Shown: positions 39,103 to 49,599 of the stretch, piece after piece
How the letters are laid out: each line of letters begins with the position of its first letter
Numbering within the stretch: the first letter of the stretch is position 1
NCBI RefSeq assembly: GCF_008632075.1
Contig: NZ_VWVM01000006.1
Location: forward strand, 62,001 to 126,000
Length of the DNA stretch: 64,000 bases
Direction: 5' to 3'
DNA from: Candidatus Pantoea gossypiicola
Lineage (GTDB): Bacteria > Pseudomonadota > Gammaproteobacteria > Enterobacterales > Enterobacteriaceae
Program-made: the position numbers and the translations under genes
The notes under the pieces: model-generated
The model's database searches: none
What the model was told of the DNA's origin: nothing
What the model saw: the letters and a program-made list of their open reading frames with translations, nothing else

Positions 39103-39634
39103 ATGTCGGTAACGCACAGACATAACTCAGACAATTAAAGAGAAGAGGGCAAAGTCAGATAACCATTCTGGTATTAGTTTCGTTAATAAAAAGTAGCAAA
39201 GGTAAACTATTTTTCCGCACCTTATTTCATTAATGACATCCTCTTAACAAGAAACCCACCTGACTTTATCTGGAAACTTATTGCGTTAATCCAGATCAAT
39301 TAATCACGATTTATATCCAACTATATCGCTGGCAAAGCGCAACGCTAAGAGCGTAAATTGCGCTGCATCAATCCAGCCTTTTACACAAATTTTCAAACGT
39401 CTGCTCAACCTGGGATGACACCCGCTTTCCTCCTGTTAAAGCACGCGTTAATGAAAGCGCGGATTGAAAATTTTCAGAGCTGCTTCATTCGCGACTCGCC
39501 TGTTCGGGCAGCTCACAGATCTGTTCTGCGGGTAATAAAAAAACTGGAATCAATAAACAGTCGTTCCTGACTCTGATTACGTTCGATTCTGATCGCGCGC
39601 GTGACGGAGACAAAGCGAGGAGCAAGGAGTCCTT
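39103..39634 (+). promoter_or_regulatory. cydAB upstream control region
   Basis: 532 AT-rich bases without a credible gene. A plausible FNR box is at 39286-39299, and GTTAATAAAAA near 39180 resembles one ArcA repeat. Oxygen-responsive control by ArcA and FNR is known for E. coli cydA. The exact promoter was not resolved. Confidence 0.5.
39286..39299. promoter_or_regulatory. Candidate FNR box upstream of cydA
   Basis: TTAAT-CCAG-ATCAA: nine of ten positions of TTGAT-N4-ATCAA. Confidence 0.5.
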
Positions 39635-41206
39635 ATGTTAGATATCGTCGAGCTATCGCGGTTACAGTTTGCCTTAACGGCGATGTACCATTTTCTGTTC
39701 GTCCCTTTAACGCTGGGTATGGCGTTTTTGCTGGCGATCATGGAAACGGTTTATGTCCTGAGCGGTAAACAAATTTATAAAGATATGACGAAGTTCTGGG
39801 GCAAGTTATTTGGTATTAACTTTGCGCTGGGTGTCGCCACCGGCCTGACCATGGAATTTCAGTTCGGGACAAACTGGTCATATTACTCTCACTACGTCGG
39901 CGATATCTTCGGCGCGCCGCTCGCCATTGAAGGTCTGATGGCGTTCTTCCTTGAATCGACCTTTGTCGGCCTGTTCTTTTTTGGCTGGGATCGGCTGGGT
40001 AAAGTGCAGCACATGGCGGTGACCTGGCTGGTGGCGCTGGGTTCGAACATGTCTGCGCTGTGGATTCTGGTCGCTAACGGCTGGATGCAGAACCCCATCG
40101 CCTCTGAATTCAACTTCGAAACCATGCGCATGGAAATGGTCAGCTTCTCAGAGCTGGTACTGAACCCGGTGGCGCAGGTGAAATTTGTTCACACCGTTGC
40201 GGCCGGTTACACCACCGGCGCGATGTTCATTCTGGGTATCAGCGCGTGGTACATGCTGAAAGGGCGTGACCTTGCTTTTGCTAAACGCTCGTTCGCTATC
40301 GCGGCCAGCTTTGGTATGGCGGCAGTGCTCTCCGTGATTCTGCTGGGCGATGAGTCAGGCTACGAAATGGGCGACGTGCAGAAAACCAAGCTGGCCGCTA
40401 TTGAAGCAGAGTGGGAAACCCAGCCAGCACCCGCCTCATTTACGCTGTTTGGCCTGCCCGATCAGGCAACGCAGGAGAACCGATATGCCGTGCAGATCCC
40501 GTGGCTGCTGGGCCTGATCGCGACCCGATCCATCGATAAGCCGGTCACCGGCCTGAAAGATCTGATGGCTCAGCATGAAGTGCGTATCCGTAATGGCATG
40601 AAAGCCTACACCCTGCTGAATGAGCTGCGCAGCGGCAGTCAGGATCCCGCAGTGCGTGACGCGTTCAACAGCCACAAGCAGGATCTCGGTTATGGTCTGC
40701 TGCTGAAGCGCTATACCGACAACGTGGCGGATGCGACCGAAGCGCAGATTAAACAGGCAACGCAGGACTCTATCCCGCGCGTAGCGCCGCTCTATTTCGC
40801 GTTCCGTATTATGGTGCTGTGTGGCGTACTGCTGCTGGGCATTATCACACTCTCCTTCTGGAGCGTAATACGCAATCGCGTGGGCAAAAATCGCTGGTTA
40901 CTTAAAGCGGCACTGTTTGGTATTCCCTTACCCTGGATTGCCGTCGAGTCAGGCTGGTTCGTAGCCGAGTATGGTCGTCAGCCCTGGGCTATTGGTGAAA
41001 TCCTGCCAACCGCGGTGGCCAACTCCTCGCTGACTGTTGGCGATCTGCTGTTCTCGATGATCCTGATCTGCGGACTCTACACGCTGTTCCTGGTGGCAGA
41101 GATGTACCTGATGTTCAAATTCGCCCGCCTTGGGCCGAGCAGCCTGAAAACCGGGCGTTATCATCATGAGCAGATTACGGCAACCACTCAGCCGGTTCAG
41201 GGATAA
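39635..41206 (+). CDS. cydA: Cytochrome bd-I ubiquinol oxidase subunit I
   Basis: High-affinity terminal oxidase subunit carrying haems b558, b595 and d. 523 residues (E. coli 522). H19 in [12 protein letters not shown] is the haem b595 ligand position. [16 protein letters not shown] contains the b558 His, [13 protein letters not shown] is the conserved C-terminal block, and the periplasmic Q-loop lies around 250-380. About nine membrane spans. AGCAAGGAG ribosome site. cydB follows after 11 bases. Confidence 0.99.
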   Translation: MLDIVELSRLQFALTAMYHFLFVPLTLGMAFLLAIMETVYVLSGKQIYKDMTKFWGKLFGINFALGVATGLTMEFQFGTNWSYYSHYVGDIFGAPLAIEGLMAFFLESTFVGLFFFGWDRLGKVQHMAVTWLVALGSNMSALWILVANGWMQNPIASEFNFETMRMEMVSFSELVLNPVAQVKFVHTVAAGYTTGAMFILGISAWYMLKGRDLAFAKRSFAIAASFGMAAVLSVILLGDESGYEMGDVQKTKLAAIEAEWETQPAPASFTLFGLPDQATQENRYAVQIPWLLGLIATRSIDKPVTGLKDLMAQHEVRIRNGMKAYTLLNELRSGSQDPAVRDAFNSHKQDLGYGLLLKRYTDNVADATEAQIKQATQDSIPRVAPLYFAFRIMVLCGVLLLGIITLSFWSVIRNRVGKNRWLLKAALFGIPLPWIAVESGWFVAEYGRQPWAIGEILPTAVANSSLTVGDLLFSMILICGLYTLFLVAEMYLMFKFARLGPSSLKTGRYHHEQITATTQPVQG

Positions 41207-41217
41207 GGAGAGCGACC

Positions 41218-42357
41218 ATGTTTGATTATGAAGTTCTGCGCTTTGTCTGGTGGCTACTGATCGGCGTGCTGCTGATTGGCTTTGCTGTCGCAGATGGTTT
41301 TGATATGGGCGTCGGGATGCTGACGCGCATTCTGGGCCGCACCGATACTGAACGTCGCATCATGATTAACAGTATCGCCCCGCACTGGGACGGTAACCAG
41401 GTCTGGCTGATCACCGCGGGTGGCGCGCTATTTGCTGCCTGGCCGATGGTTTACGCGGCGGCCTTCTCCGGCTTTTACGTGGCGATGATTCTGGTGCTCG
41501 CGTCGCTGTTCTTCCGTCCGGTCGGTTTCGATTACCGCTCGAAGATTGAAGATAACCGCTGGCGTGGTGCCTGGGACTGGGGCATTTTCATTGGCAGCTT
41601 CGTGCCGCCGCTGGTGATTGGCGTGGCCTTTGGCAACCTGTTACAGGGTGTGCCGTTCCATGCCGATGAGTATCTGCGTCTGTTCTACACCGGCAACTTC
41701 TTCCAACTGCTGAATCCGTTTGGCCTGCTGGCGGGTGTGGTCAGTGTGGCGATGATTCTGGCCCAGGGCGCAACCTACCTGCAGATGCGCACTACTGGCG
41801 AACTGCATCTGCGTTCGCGTACCGCTGCACAACTTGCCGCGCTGGTGATGATGGTTTGCTTCATCCTGGCGGGTGTCTGGGTGAAATATGGTATCGATGG
41901 CTATGTGGTGACCAGCACAATGGATCACTTCGCCGCCTCGAACCCACTGGGAAAAACTGTCGTGCGGGAAGCGGGTGCCTGGATGATCAACTTCCAGAAC
42001 CATCCTGTACTGTGGCTGTTCCCGCTGCTTGGTTCGGTGCTGCCGCTGCTAACCGTACTCTGCTCGCGGGTTGAGAAGGGCGCATGGGCGTTCCTGTTCT
42101 CCTCACTGACGCTGGCCTGCGTCATCATGACCGCGGGTATTGCGATGTTTCCGTTCATCATGCCATCCAGCACCGTGCCGGGGACCAGCCTGACAATGTG
42201 GGACGCCACGTCCAGTCTGCTGACGCTGCAAACCATGACCGTGGCCGCCGCTATCTTTGTCCCAATCATTCTGATTTACACCACCTGGTGCTACTGGAAG
42301 ATGTTTGGCCGTATTACCAAAGAGCAGATTGAAAGCAACAGTCACTCACTCTATTAA
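41218..42357 (+). CDS. cydB: Cytochrome bd-I ubiquinol oxidase subunit II
   Basis: Second core subunit of the bd oxidase, pseudo-symmetric to CydA. 379 residues as E. coli. Starts MFDYEVLRFVWWLLIGVLLIGFAVADGFDMGVGML, with the proton-path Asp residues in the first helix pair. Later blocks SIAPHWDGNQVWLITAGGALFAAWP and MFPFIMPSS are typical. GGAGAGC upstream. Confidence 0.99.
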   Translation: MFDYEVLRFVWWLLIGVLLIGFAVADGFDMGVGMLTRILGRTDTERRIMINSIAPHWDGNQVWLITAGGALFAAWPMVYAAAFSGFYVAMILVLASLFFRPVGFDYRSKIEDNRWRGAWDWGIFIGSFVPPLVIGVAFGNLLQGVPFHADEYLRLFYTGNFFQLLNPFGLLAGVVSVAMILAQGATYLQMRTTGELHLRSRTAAQLAALVMMVCFILAGVWVKYGIDGYVVTSTMDHFAASNPLGKTVVREAGAWMINFQNHPVLWLFPLLGSVLPLLTVLCSRVEKGAWAFLFSSLTLACVIMTAGIAMFPFIMPSSTVPGTSLTMWDATSSLLTLQTMTVAAAIFVPIILIYTTWCYWKMFGRITKEQIESNSHSLY

Positions 42358-42372
42358 TAAAGGAGATGTCGC

Positions 42373-42477
42373 ATGTGGTATTTTGCCTGGATTCTCGGCA
42401 CGTTGCTGGCCTGTGCCTTTGGTATCGTGACCGCGCTGGCGATTGAACACGTTGAAGCGCAGGATGAGACGCACTGA
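42373..42477 (+). CDS. cydX: Cytochrome bd-I accessory subunit CydX
   Basis: 34-residue single-span membrane protein, MWYFAWILGTLLACAFGIVTALAIEH..., matching E. coli CydX (37 residues) and needed for a stable bd oxidase. Ribosome site AAGGAG seven bases upstream. The stop TGA overlaps the ybgE ATG by one base. It is too short for most gene callers. Confidence 0.95.
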   Translation: MWYFAWILGTLLACAFGIVTALAIEHVEAQDETH

Positions 42478-42770
42478 TGCGCACGCCAGTTCGGATGCTC
42501 TATGATCTGATGGATAAGGGCTCGTTACGGGCCCTTTCAATGCTGCTGGCGCTGCTGACGGCGGGCGGCGTGATGTGGGATCCGACCCGTTTTGCCAATC
42601 AGGCGGGTCAGCTTCCTGCTCTGCAGGGGCTGGTGCTGATCTGGGCGGTCTGCTGCGGAGTGATCCACGGTGTGGGTTTCCGGCCACGGAAAACCCGATG
42701 GCAGGCGCTGTTTACGCCGTTACCGGCTCTGCTGGTGTTATTTATTGCGCTTTACCGTTATTACCTTTAA
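42477..42770 (+). CDS. ybgE: Cyd operon protein YbgE
   Basis: 97 residues as E. coli YbgE, with about three hydrophobic segments (LRALSMLLALLTAGGVMW, LQGLVLIWAVCCGVIHGVGF, ALFTPLPALLVLFIALYRYYL). Function is unknown; it is conserved in cydABX operons and is coupled to cydX by an ATGA overlap. A 178-base gap follows before ybgC. Confidence 0.93.
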   Translation: MRTPVRMLYDLMDKGSLRALSMLLALLTAGGVMWDPTRFANQAGQLPALQGLVLIWAVCCGVIHGVGFRPRKTRWQALFTPLPALLVLFIALYRYYL

Positions 42771-42948
42771 TCCCCCGCCTTACCCGCGCTGTCAGTGAAT
42801 ATTTGTCAGCGCCGGGTCAATAAATCTCTCTGAAATCGTTCCGTTTGTTACGGAGCGATAATTATTTTCGCCTGGCTCTGGCGACCCATTCCCAACCCCA
42901 ATTCTCTTGCGTATAGTAGCAACGTTTAAAACGAGGCCGGGATGTAGA

Positions 42949-44036
<1,088 letters not shown>

Positions 44037-44049
44037 ATAGAGGTTAATG

Positions 44050-44478
44050 ATGGCCAGAGTACGTGGTCGCAAAAGCCGCGACCTGAAGTCGGAAATCAAC
44101 ATCGTTCCGCTACTGGACGTCCTGCTGGTGCTGTTGCTGATCTTCATGGCGACGGCACCCATTATTACCCAGAGCGTGGAAGTGGATCTGCCTGATGCGA
44201 CCGACTCTAAAACGGTTTCCAGCGATGATAATCCGCCGGTAATTGTCGAAGTGGCGGGCGTAGGGCAGTACAGCCTGGTCGTGGATCACGACCGTATGGA
44301 CCAACTCCCGCCTGAGCAGGTGATCAGCGAAGCGCAGCGTCGACTGGAAGCGAATCCTAAGACGGTCTTTTTGATCGGGGGCGCGAAAGAGGTGCCTTAC
44401 GATGAAATTATTAAAGCGCTCAACCTGCTGCATCAGGCGGGTGTTAAATCTGTCGGTTTGATGACGCAGCCGATTTAA
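44050..44478 (+). CDS. tolR: Tol-Pal motor subunit TolR
   Basis: Single-span ExbD/TolR protein. 142 residues as E. coli. The channel-lining Asp is D23 in IVPLLDVLLVLLLIF. The periplasmic domain ends ALNLLHQAGVKSVGLMTQPI. Two adjacent ATG codons exist (44047 and 44050); the second has better spacing from AGAGG and gives the E. coli length. Confidence 0.98.
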   Translation: MARVRGRKSRDLKSEINIVPLLDVLLVLLLIFMATAPIITQSVEVDLPDATDSKTVSSDDNPPVIVEVAGVGQYSLVVDHDRMDQLPPEQVISEAQRRLEANPKTVFLIGGAKEVPYDEIIKALNLLHQAGVKSVGLMTQPI

Positions 44479-44505
44479 AATCGAACCGTTTTTTGGGAAC
44501 CGAGT

Positions 44506-45774
44506 GTGTCGAAGGCAACCGAGCAAAACGAGAAGTTAAAGCGCGCGATAATCATTTCGGTGATTCTGCATATCGTGCTGATCGCGCTGCTGGTATGGAG
44601 CTCGTTTAATGAGCATGTTGACCCCAGCAGTGCGGGTGGCGGTGGCAGTGATATTGATGCAGTGATGGTCGATCCCGGTGCCGTCGTCAGCCAGTACAAT
44701 CGTCAGCAGAATCAGCAGAGTGACAGTCAGCGGGCTGAGCAGCAGCGTAAAAAGCAGGCGCAGCAGCAGGCTGAAGAGCTGCAACAGAAACAGGCCGCTG
44801 AACAGCAGCGTCTGAAAGCGCTGGAAAAAGAGCGTCTGGCCGCGCAGGAAACGGCGAAAGAAGAGGCCAAACAGCAGGCTGAGCAGCAGAAAGCCGCCGA
44901 AGAGGCCGCGAAACAAGCTCAGGAGCAACAGAAAACGGCGGAAGCGGCCGCAGCCAAAGCCAAAGCAGATGCAAAAGCCCAGGCGGATGCACAGGCAAAA
45001 GCCGCGGCTGAGCAGGCGAAGCAGGCCGCAGCAGACGCAAAAAAGCAGGCTGATCAGCAGGCGAAAGCCGCCGCGGCCGCTGCGGCAAAAGAGAAAGCTG
45101 TAGCGGAAGCGAAGGCAAAGTCTGAAGCAGATGCGAAAGCGGCGGCAGAAGCCAAAGCGAAAGCGGCGGCGGAGGCAAAAGCGAAAGCGGCTGAAGCCAA
45201 AGAAAAAGCAGCCGAGGCAGCGAAAGAGAAAGCTGCAGAAGCGGCGAAAGAGAAAGCAGAAGCCGCTGCTAAAGCAAAAGCGGATGCCGCGGCAAAAGCC
45301 AAAGCCGATGCGGCAGCCAAAGCAAAAGCGGATGCTGCTGCTAAGGCCAAAGCAGATGCGAAAGCGAAAGCCGCCGCTGATGCCGCCAACGACAGCGATG
45401 TCGATGATTTACTGGGTGGACTCGCTTCCGGCAAAAATGCACCGAAAAGCGGCACCTCTGGCGCAGCAGCAGGGCAGGGAAACCAGAAGAAAGCGGGCGC
45501 AACAGGCGCGGAAATCAACTCCTATATGGGACAGGTCGTCAGTGCGATTCAGAGCAGATTCTACGATGCCGATCTGTATCGCGGAAAAACCTGTGATTTG
45601 CGGATTAAACTTGCGCCGGATGGCTTGTTAATTGATGTTAAGTCAGAGGGTGGCGATCCCGCGCTCTGTCAGGCTGCGATTGCTGCCGCTAAACAGGCAC
45701 GTATTCCGAAGCCGCCTTCGCAGGCGGTCTACGAAGTGTTTAAAAACGCCCCAATGCGTTTTAAACCGCAATAA
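44506..45774 (+). CDS. tolA: Tol-Pal system protein TolA
   Basis: Links the inner membrane motor to TolB/Pal. 422 residues (E. coli 421). GTG start. Domain I: membrane span ISVILHIVLIALLVWSS near 17-33. Domain II: a long Ala/Lys/Glu/Gln helix, about 65-300, with repeats such as AKAKADAAAKAKADA. Domain III: the globular C terminus with GAEINSYMGQVVSAIQSRFYDADLYRGKTC, two Cys and the TolB-binding face. The repetitive DNA of domain II creates long spurious antisense ORFs. Confidence 0.97.
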   Translation: MSKATEQNEKLKRAIIISVILHIVLIALLVWSSFNEHVDPSSAGGGGSDIDAVMVDPGAVVSQYNRQQNQQSDSQRAEQQRKKQAQQQAEELQQKQAAEQQRLKALEKERLAAQETAKEEAKQQAEQQKAAEEAAKQAQEQQKTAEAAAAKAKADAKAQADAQAKAAAEQAKQAAADAKKQADQQAKAAAAAAAKEKAVAEAKAKSEADAKAAAEAKAKAAAEAKAKAAEAKEKAAEAAKEKAAEAAKEKAEAAAKAKADAAAKAKADAAAKAKADAAAKAKADAKAKAAADAANDSDVDDLLGGLASGKNAPKSGTSGAAAGQGNQKKAGATGAEINSYMGQVVSAIQSRFYDADLYRGKTCDLRIKLAPDGLLIDVKSEGGDPALCQAAIAAAKQARIPKPPSQAVYEVFKNAPMRFKPQ

Positions 45775-45889
45775 TGCAGTAACGGGCGGCAAGTTGTTCT
45801 ATGTTTAGCTTGCCGTACTTAAGTTGTACTCGTGGTTTCCAGGAACAGTGCCAATTATCGTGGACTGAGGTTCAGATAAGGGAGATAAA

Positions 45890-47185
45890 ATGAAGCAAGC
45901 TCTTCGCGTTACGTTAGGCTTTTTTATCCTGCTGTGGGCAGCCATGCTGCATGCAGAAGTTCGAATTGAGATCACCCAGGGTGTCAACACCGCGCGCCCG
46001 ATTGGCGTGGTGCCGTTTAAATGGGCGGGTGCAGGTGCCGCGCCAGAAGATGTCGGCGGCATCGTAGCGGCTGACCTGCGCAACAGTGGCAAATTTAATC
46101 CACTGGATCGCTCGCGTCTGCCACAGCAGCCTGCCAGTGCGCAGGAAGTTCAGCCTGCCGCCTGGAGCGCGCTCGGCATTGATGCCGTTGTCGTCGGACA
46201 GGTTGCCTCTAACCCGGATGGCAGCTATCAGGTTTCTTATCAGCTGGTGGATACCGGCGCTGCGCCAGGTACCGTACTGGCACAGAACTCGTATAAAGTG
46301 ACTAAACAGTGGCTGCGTTATGCCGCCCACACGGCCAGTGATGAAACGTTCCAGAAGCTGACCGGCATTAAAGGCGCTTTCCGTACCCGCATCGCCTATG
46401 TCGTGCAGACCAATGGCGGTCAGTTCCCGTATGAGCTGCGCGTCGCTGACTACGATGGTTACAATCAGTTCGTGGTACACCGTTCACCACAGCCACTGAT
46501 GTCGCCAGCCTGGTCTCCGGATGGCAGCAAAGTGGCCTACGTAACCTTTGAAAGCGGTAAATCTGCGCTGGTGATTCAGACGCTGTCTAACGGTGCTATC
46601 CGTCAGGTTGCCTCTTATCCACGCCACAACGGTGCACCAGCGTTTTCGCCAGATGGCTCTAAACTCGCTTTCGCGCTCTCTAAAACGGGCAGCCTGAACA
46701 TTTATGTGATGGATCTGGCCTCAGGTCAGACGCGTCAGGTGACGGATGGTCGTTATAATAGTACTGAACCGACCTGGTTCCCGGACAGCCAGACTCTGGC
46801 TTACACCTCGGATCAGGCGGGTGCACCTCAGATTTATAAAGTAGGAATTAATGGCGGCGCGCCACAACGTATTACCTGGGAAGGTGGTCAGAACCAGGAT
46901 TCGGATGTCGCAACCGATGGCAAATCCATGGTGATGATTAGCACCAGCGGTGGTTCACAGCACGTCGCCAAACAGGATCTGGAAACGGGAGCCGTTCAAA
47001 CGTTAACGGACACGTTCCTGGATGAAACGCCGAGCCTGGCACCAAACGGCACAATGGTAATCTATAGCTCTACTCAGGGGATGGGTTCCGTGCTGCAGTT
47101 GGTTTCAACCGACGGTCGTTTCAAAGCGCGTCTTCCGGCAACTGATGGACAGGTCAAATTTCCTGCCTGGTCGCCGTATCTGTAA
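45890..47185 (+). CDS. tolB: Tol-Pal system periplasmic protein TolB
   Basis: Periplasmic six-bladed beta-propeller that binds Pal and TolA. 431 residues (E. coli 430). A signal peptide ends near [11 protein letters not shown]. The mature N terminus carries the TolA-binding box, followed by a D1 domain and then propeller repeats of the type [35 protein letters not shown] and [21 protein letters not shown] ribosome site. It is separated from tolA by 115 bases, which contain a weak hairpin. Confidence 0.98.
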   Translation: MKQALRVTLGFFILLWAAMLHAEVRIEITQGVNTARPIGVVPFKWAGAGAAPEDVGGIVAADLRNSGKFNPLDRSRLPQQPASAQEVQPAAWSALGIDAVVVGQVASNPDGSYQVSYQLVDTGAAPGTVLAQNSYKVTKQWLRYAAHTASDETFQKLTGIKGAFRTRIAYVVQTNGGQFPYELRVADYDGYNQFVVHRSPQPLMSPAWSPDGSKVAYVTFESGKSALVIQTLSNGAIRQVASYPRHNGAPAFSPDGSKLAFALSKTGSLNIYVMDLASGQTRQVTDGRYNSTEPTWFPDSQTLAYTSDQAGAPQIYKVGINGGAPQRITWEGGQNQDSDVATDGKSMVMISTSGGSQHVAKQDLETGAVQTLTDTFLDETPSLAPNGTMVIYSSTQGMGSVLQLVSTDGRFKARLPATDGQVKFPAWSPYL

Positions 47186-47236
47186 TGTCTGACCGTTCAG
47201 ACATCGCAAACAATAAACAATAATGGGATTTTTGAA

Positions 47237-47764
47237 ATGCAACTGAACAAAGTGCTGAAGGGTTTGATGCTGGCTCTGCCGGTTCTGGCAGTAGCGGCTT
47301 GTAGCTCACACAAAAACAACAACAATGACCAGACTGGCATGGGCGCTGATGGCGCTTACGGTGCAAACTCTGGCATGAACGGTAACGGCGGCAACATGTC
47401 TTCTGACGAGCAGGCGCGTCTGCAGATGCAGCAGCTGCAGCAGAACAACATCGTGTACTTCGGCCTGGACAAGTATGACGTTCAGTCTGATTACGCACAG
47501 ATGCTGGATCAGCACGCGACTTTCCTGCGCAGCAACCCATCATACAAAGTGACCATCGAAGGTCACGCGGATGAGCGCGGTACGCCGGAATACAACATCG
47601 CCCTGGGCGAACGTCGTGCTAATGCCGTTAAAATGTACCTGCAGGGTAAAGGCGTGTCGGCTGATCAGATGTCTATCGTTTCTTACGGTAAAGAGAAGCC
47701 AGCCGTTCTGGGTCATGACGAAGCAGCGTATTCTAAAAACCGTCGTGCCGTACTGGTCTACTAA
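47237..47764 (+). CDS. pal: Peptidoglycan-associated lipoprotein Pal
   Basis: Outer membrane lipoprotein anchoring the membrane to peptidoglycan. 175 residues (E. coli 173). Lipobox VAAC near residue 22, then an Asn/Gly-rich linker and an OmpA-like domain with [35 protein letters not shown] and the diaminopimelate-binding Asp/Arg. cpoB follows after nine bases. Confidence 0.99.
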   Translation: MQLNKVLKGLMLALPVLAVAACSSHKNNNNDQTGMGADGAYGANSGMNGNGGNMSSDEQARLQMQQLQQNNIVYFGLDKYDVQSDYAQMLDQHATFLRSNPSYKVTIEGHADERGTPEYNIALGERRANAVKMYLQGKGVSADQMSIVSYGKEKPAVLGHDEAAYSKNRRAVLVY

Positions 47765-47773
47765 GAGAATCAC

Positions 47774-48565
47774 ATGGTTAGTAACTTCAGACGTCATCTG
47801 TTGAGTCTGTCGTTACTGATTGGCGTAGCGGCCCCCTGGGCCGCTAATGCCCAAGCGTCAATCAGTAGCGTTGGCTCCGGCTCGGTCGAAGACCGTGTCA
47901 CCACTCTTGAACGAATCTCTAATGCCCAGGCACAACTGATGCAGCAACTGCAGCAGCAGATGAGCGATAACCAGCGTGATATCGACGCGCTGCGTGGGCA
48001 AATCCAGCAAAACTCGTATCAGTTGAATCAGGTGGTTGAGCGGCAGAAGCAGCTTTACCAGCAGATTGACAGCCTGAGCAGCGCCAGCAGCGGCGGGCAA
48101 CAGGCAGCAGGCAGCGATGCCGCAGCAGATACCGGCGCAGCAGCCACCGCAGGCGCAGCAGCATCCACGGAGAGCGCACCCGCGCAGACCGGCGATGCTA
48201 ACAGCGATTACAATGCGGCTGTGGCGCTGATTCTGGAGAAGAAACAGTATGACCAGGCGATCAGCGCGCTTCAGGCGTGGGTAAAACGTTACCCGGATTC
48301 GACCTATCAGCCGAATGCGAATTACTGGCTGGGTCAGCTGAACTACAACAAAGGCAAAAAGGACGACGCGGCGTATTATTACGCCACGGTGGTGAAGAAT
48401 TATCCGAAGTCGCCGAAAGCTGCAGAAGCGTTGCTGAAAGTGGGTGTCATCATGCAGGAGAAAAAAGACACGGCGAAAGCCAAAGCGGTCTTCCAGCAGG
48501 TGATCAAACTTTATCCAGACACCGACTCTGCTAAACAGGCGCAGAAACGTCTGGCAAGCCTGTAA
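47774..48565 (+). CDS. cpoB: Cell division coordinator CpoB
   Basis: Periplasmic protein that coordinates PBP1B activity with Tol-driven outer membrane constriction. 263 residues as E. coli YbgF. The signal peptide ends at NAQA. A trimerising coiled coil (VEDRVTTLERISNAQAQLMQQLQQQ) covers about 35-100, then a Ser/Ala/Gly-rich linker, then TPR repeats (YNAAVALILEKKQYDQAISALQAWVKRYPDS and so on). Last protein gene of the tol-pal operon. Confidence 0.98.
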   Translation: MVSNFRRHLLSLSLLIGVAAPWAANAQASISSVGSGSVEDRVTTLERISNAQAQLMQQLQQQMSDNQRDIDALRGQIQQNSYQLNQVVERQKQLYQQIDSLSSASSGGQQAAGSDAAADTGAAATAGAAASTESAPAQTGDANSDYNAAVALILEKKQYDQAISALQAWVKRYPDSTYQPNANYWLGQLNYNKGKKDDAAYYYATVVKNYPKSPKAAEALLKVGVIMQEKKDTAKAKAVFQQVIKLYPDTDSAKQAQKRLASL

Positions 48566-48577
48566 TTTGTCCGGTTC

Positions 48578-48605
48578 AGACCAGATATCGTGTGATTTCT
48601 GGTCT
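48578..48605 (+). other. Hairpin after cpoB
   Basis: AGACCAGA / TCTGGTCT with a 12-base loop shortly after the cpoB stop, no T-run. Probable 3' processing or weak termination site of the tol-pal transcript. Confidence 0.5.
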
Positions 48606-48651
48606 TGCCGTATGAAAGGTAAGCAACTGAAGCATTTAGCAGAAATAAGAG

Positions 48652-48679
48652 TTGCGCTACCCCGCTAAATCAGTAATAT
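48652..48679 (+). promoter_or_regulatory. Candidate promoter of the tRNA-Lys operon
   Basis: TTGCGC, 16-base spacer, TAATAT, then a GC-rich stretch (GCCGCCG) as in stringent promoters, about 45 bases before the first tRNA-Lys. Confidence 0.5.
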
Positions 48680-48729
48680 ATGCCGCCGTTGCCGGGGCAC
48701 ATTGCAAAGTGTCTGGCAAGCCTGAAGAT

Positions 48730-48805
48730 GGGTCGTTAGCTCAGTTGGTAGAGCAGTTGACTTTTAATCAATTGGTCGCAGGTTCGAATCCTGCACGACC
48801 CACCA
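48730..48805 (+). tRNA. tRNA-Lys (TTT)
   Basis: 76 bases with encoded CCA, acceptor GGGTCGT/ACGACCC, anticodon loop CTTTTAA. In E. coli the lysT-valT cluster holds five Lys and two Val genes here; this window has three Lys and no Val. Confidence 0.97.
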
Positions 48806-48875
48806 TCTCCTTCAGACGCGCTTTTAACGCGCTGTTTTAAGAAGAAGACTTCAGCATTGCTTCACAACCTAAGAT

Positions 48876-48951
48876 GGGTCGTTAGCTCAGTTGGTAGAGC
48901 AGTTGACTTTTAATCAATTGGTCGCAGGTTCGAATCCTGCACGACCCACCA
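48876..48951 (+). tRNA. tRNA-Lys (TTT)
   Basis: Second copy, identical in sequence to the first, 70 bases downstream. Confidence 0.97.
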
Positions 48952-48997
48952 TCTTATCTCAGCCGCCTGTCGCGCTGAACGGTTGTAAGCCCTCAGC

Positions 48998-49073
48998 GGG
49001 TCGTTAGCTCAGTTGGTAGAGCAGTTGACTTTTAATCAATTGGTCGCAGGTTCGAATCCTGCACGACCCACCA
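48998..49073 (+). tRNA. tRNA-Lys (TTT)
   Basis: Third identical copy, immediately followed by a terminator. Confidence 0.97.
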
Positions 49074-49083
49074 ATTAAGAAAG

Positions 49084-49106
49084 AAGCGCCTTTAAGGCGC
49101 TTTTTT
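49084..49106 (+). terminator. tRNA-Lys operon terminator 1
   Basis: AAGCGCC-TTTAA-GGCGCTT followed by TTTT. Confidence 0.9.
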
Positions 49107-49150
49107 CGTTTTCAGGGCACGGTATTCACCGTGCAGGGTGAGAACCTGCA

Positions 49151-49193
49151 GCAGGTTCGACTGAATCGCCAGGCAATCCTGCATGACCCACCA
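49151..49193 (+). pseudogene. Relic of a fourth tRNA-Lys (3' part only)
   Basis: GCAGGTTCGA, a 15-base foreign insert in the T loop, then ATCCTGCATGACCCACCA. Apart from the insert and one C-to-T change this equals the last 28 bases of tRNA-Lys. The 5' two-thirds is unrecognisable. The flank ATTAAGAAAGAAGCGCC and a terminator are duplicated with it. Confidence 0.8.
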
Positions 49194-49203
49194 ATTAAGA
49201 AAG

Positions 49204-49226
49204 AAGCGCCCTTTGGGCGCTTTTTT
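49204..49226 (+). terminator. tRNA-Lys operon terminator 2 (duplicate)
   Basis: AAGCGCCC-TTT-GGGCGCTT followed by T. Nearly the same as terminator 1, with the same leader bases, so it arose by tandem duplication. Confidence 0.88.
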
Positions 49227-49321
49227 CGTTTCTGCGGTATCTGGCTCACGTTAAATGTATAAAGTTACTGGCGTTTGAGGTAGTGGGCAAAGTCTGGCTG
49301 AGTTCGCTGAGAGATCCAGCC

Positions 49322-49435
49322 TGCGCAGAGAACACGGTCAGATCGGAAAGACGCAAAAGCCGTCATCCATGACCTGCTCGGCCCGCGCCGTCCTGGCGCG
49401 GGACGCTTTCCTCCTCTTACCGTGTTCCCTGCGCA
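49322..49435 (+). repeat. Palindromic intergenic repeat, copy C (no cassette)
   Basis: 114-bp short form between the tRNA-Lys operon and the convergent ada/alkA gene. Begins TGCGCAGAGAACACGGTCAG and ends ACCGTGTTCCCTGCGCA. The apex is CCCGCGC-CGTCCTG-GCGCGGG. Confidence 0.9.
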
Positions 49436-49516
49436 TCGGGCTTAATTGTTGCTGGAGGATTAAAGCTGATTTAGCTTTCTCAGCCATCTAAAAGCGCTGC
49501 TGGCGATAATTGCGCA

Positions 49517-49550
49517 GGACGCTTTCTTCTTCTGAGCGTATTAACTGCTC
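49517..49550 (+). repeat. Possible decayed half copy of the intergenic repeat
   Basis: GGACGCTTTCTTCTTCTGAG followed by 14 more bases matches the right arm of copy C at 26 of 34 positions. No left arm found. The rest of 49436-49599 shows nothing. Confidence 0.4.
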
Positions 49551-49599
49551 GTTTTGCTGTTGCTTATGCTTTGCGGGGAGAGTTGCCCTGTACTCATCC

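Noticed and set aside
44687..45518. Long antisense ORFs (163 and 154 codons) inside tolA
   Set aside because: Ala/Lys codon repeats of TolA domain II leave all frames free of stops; translations are low-complexity Ala/Phe/Leu/Pro.
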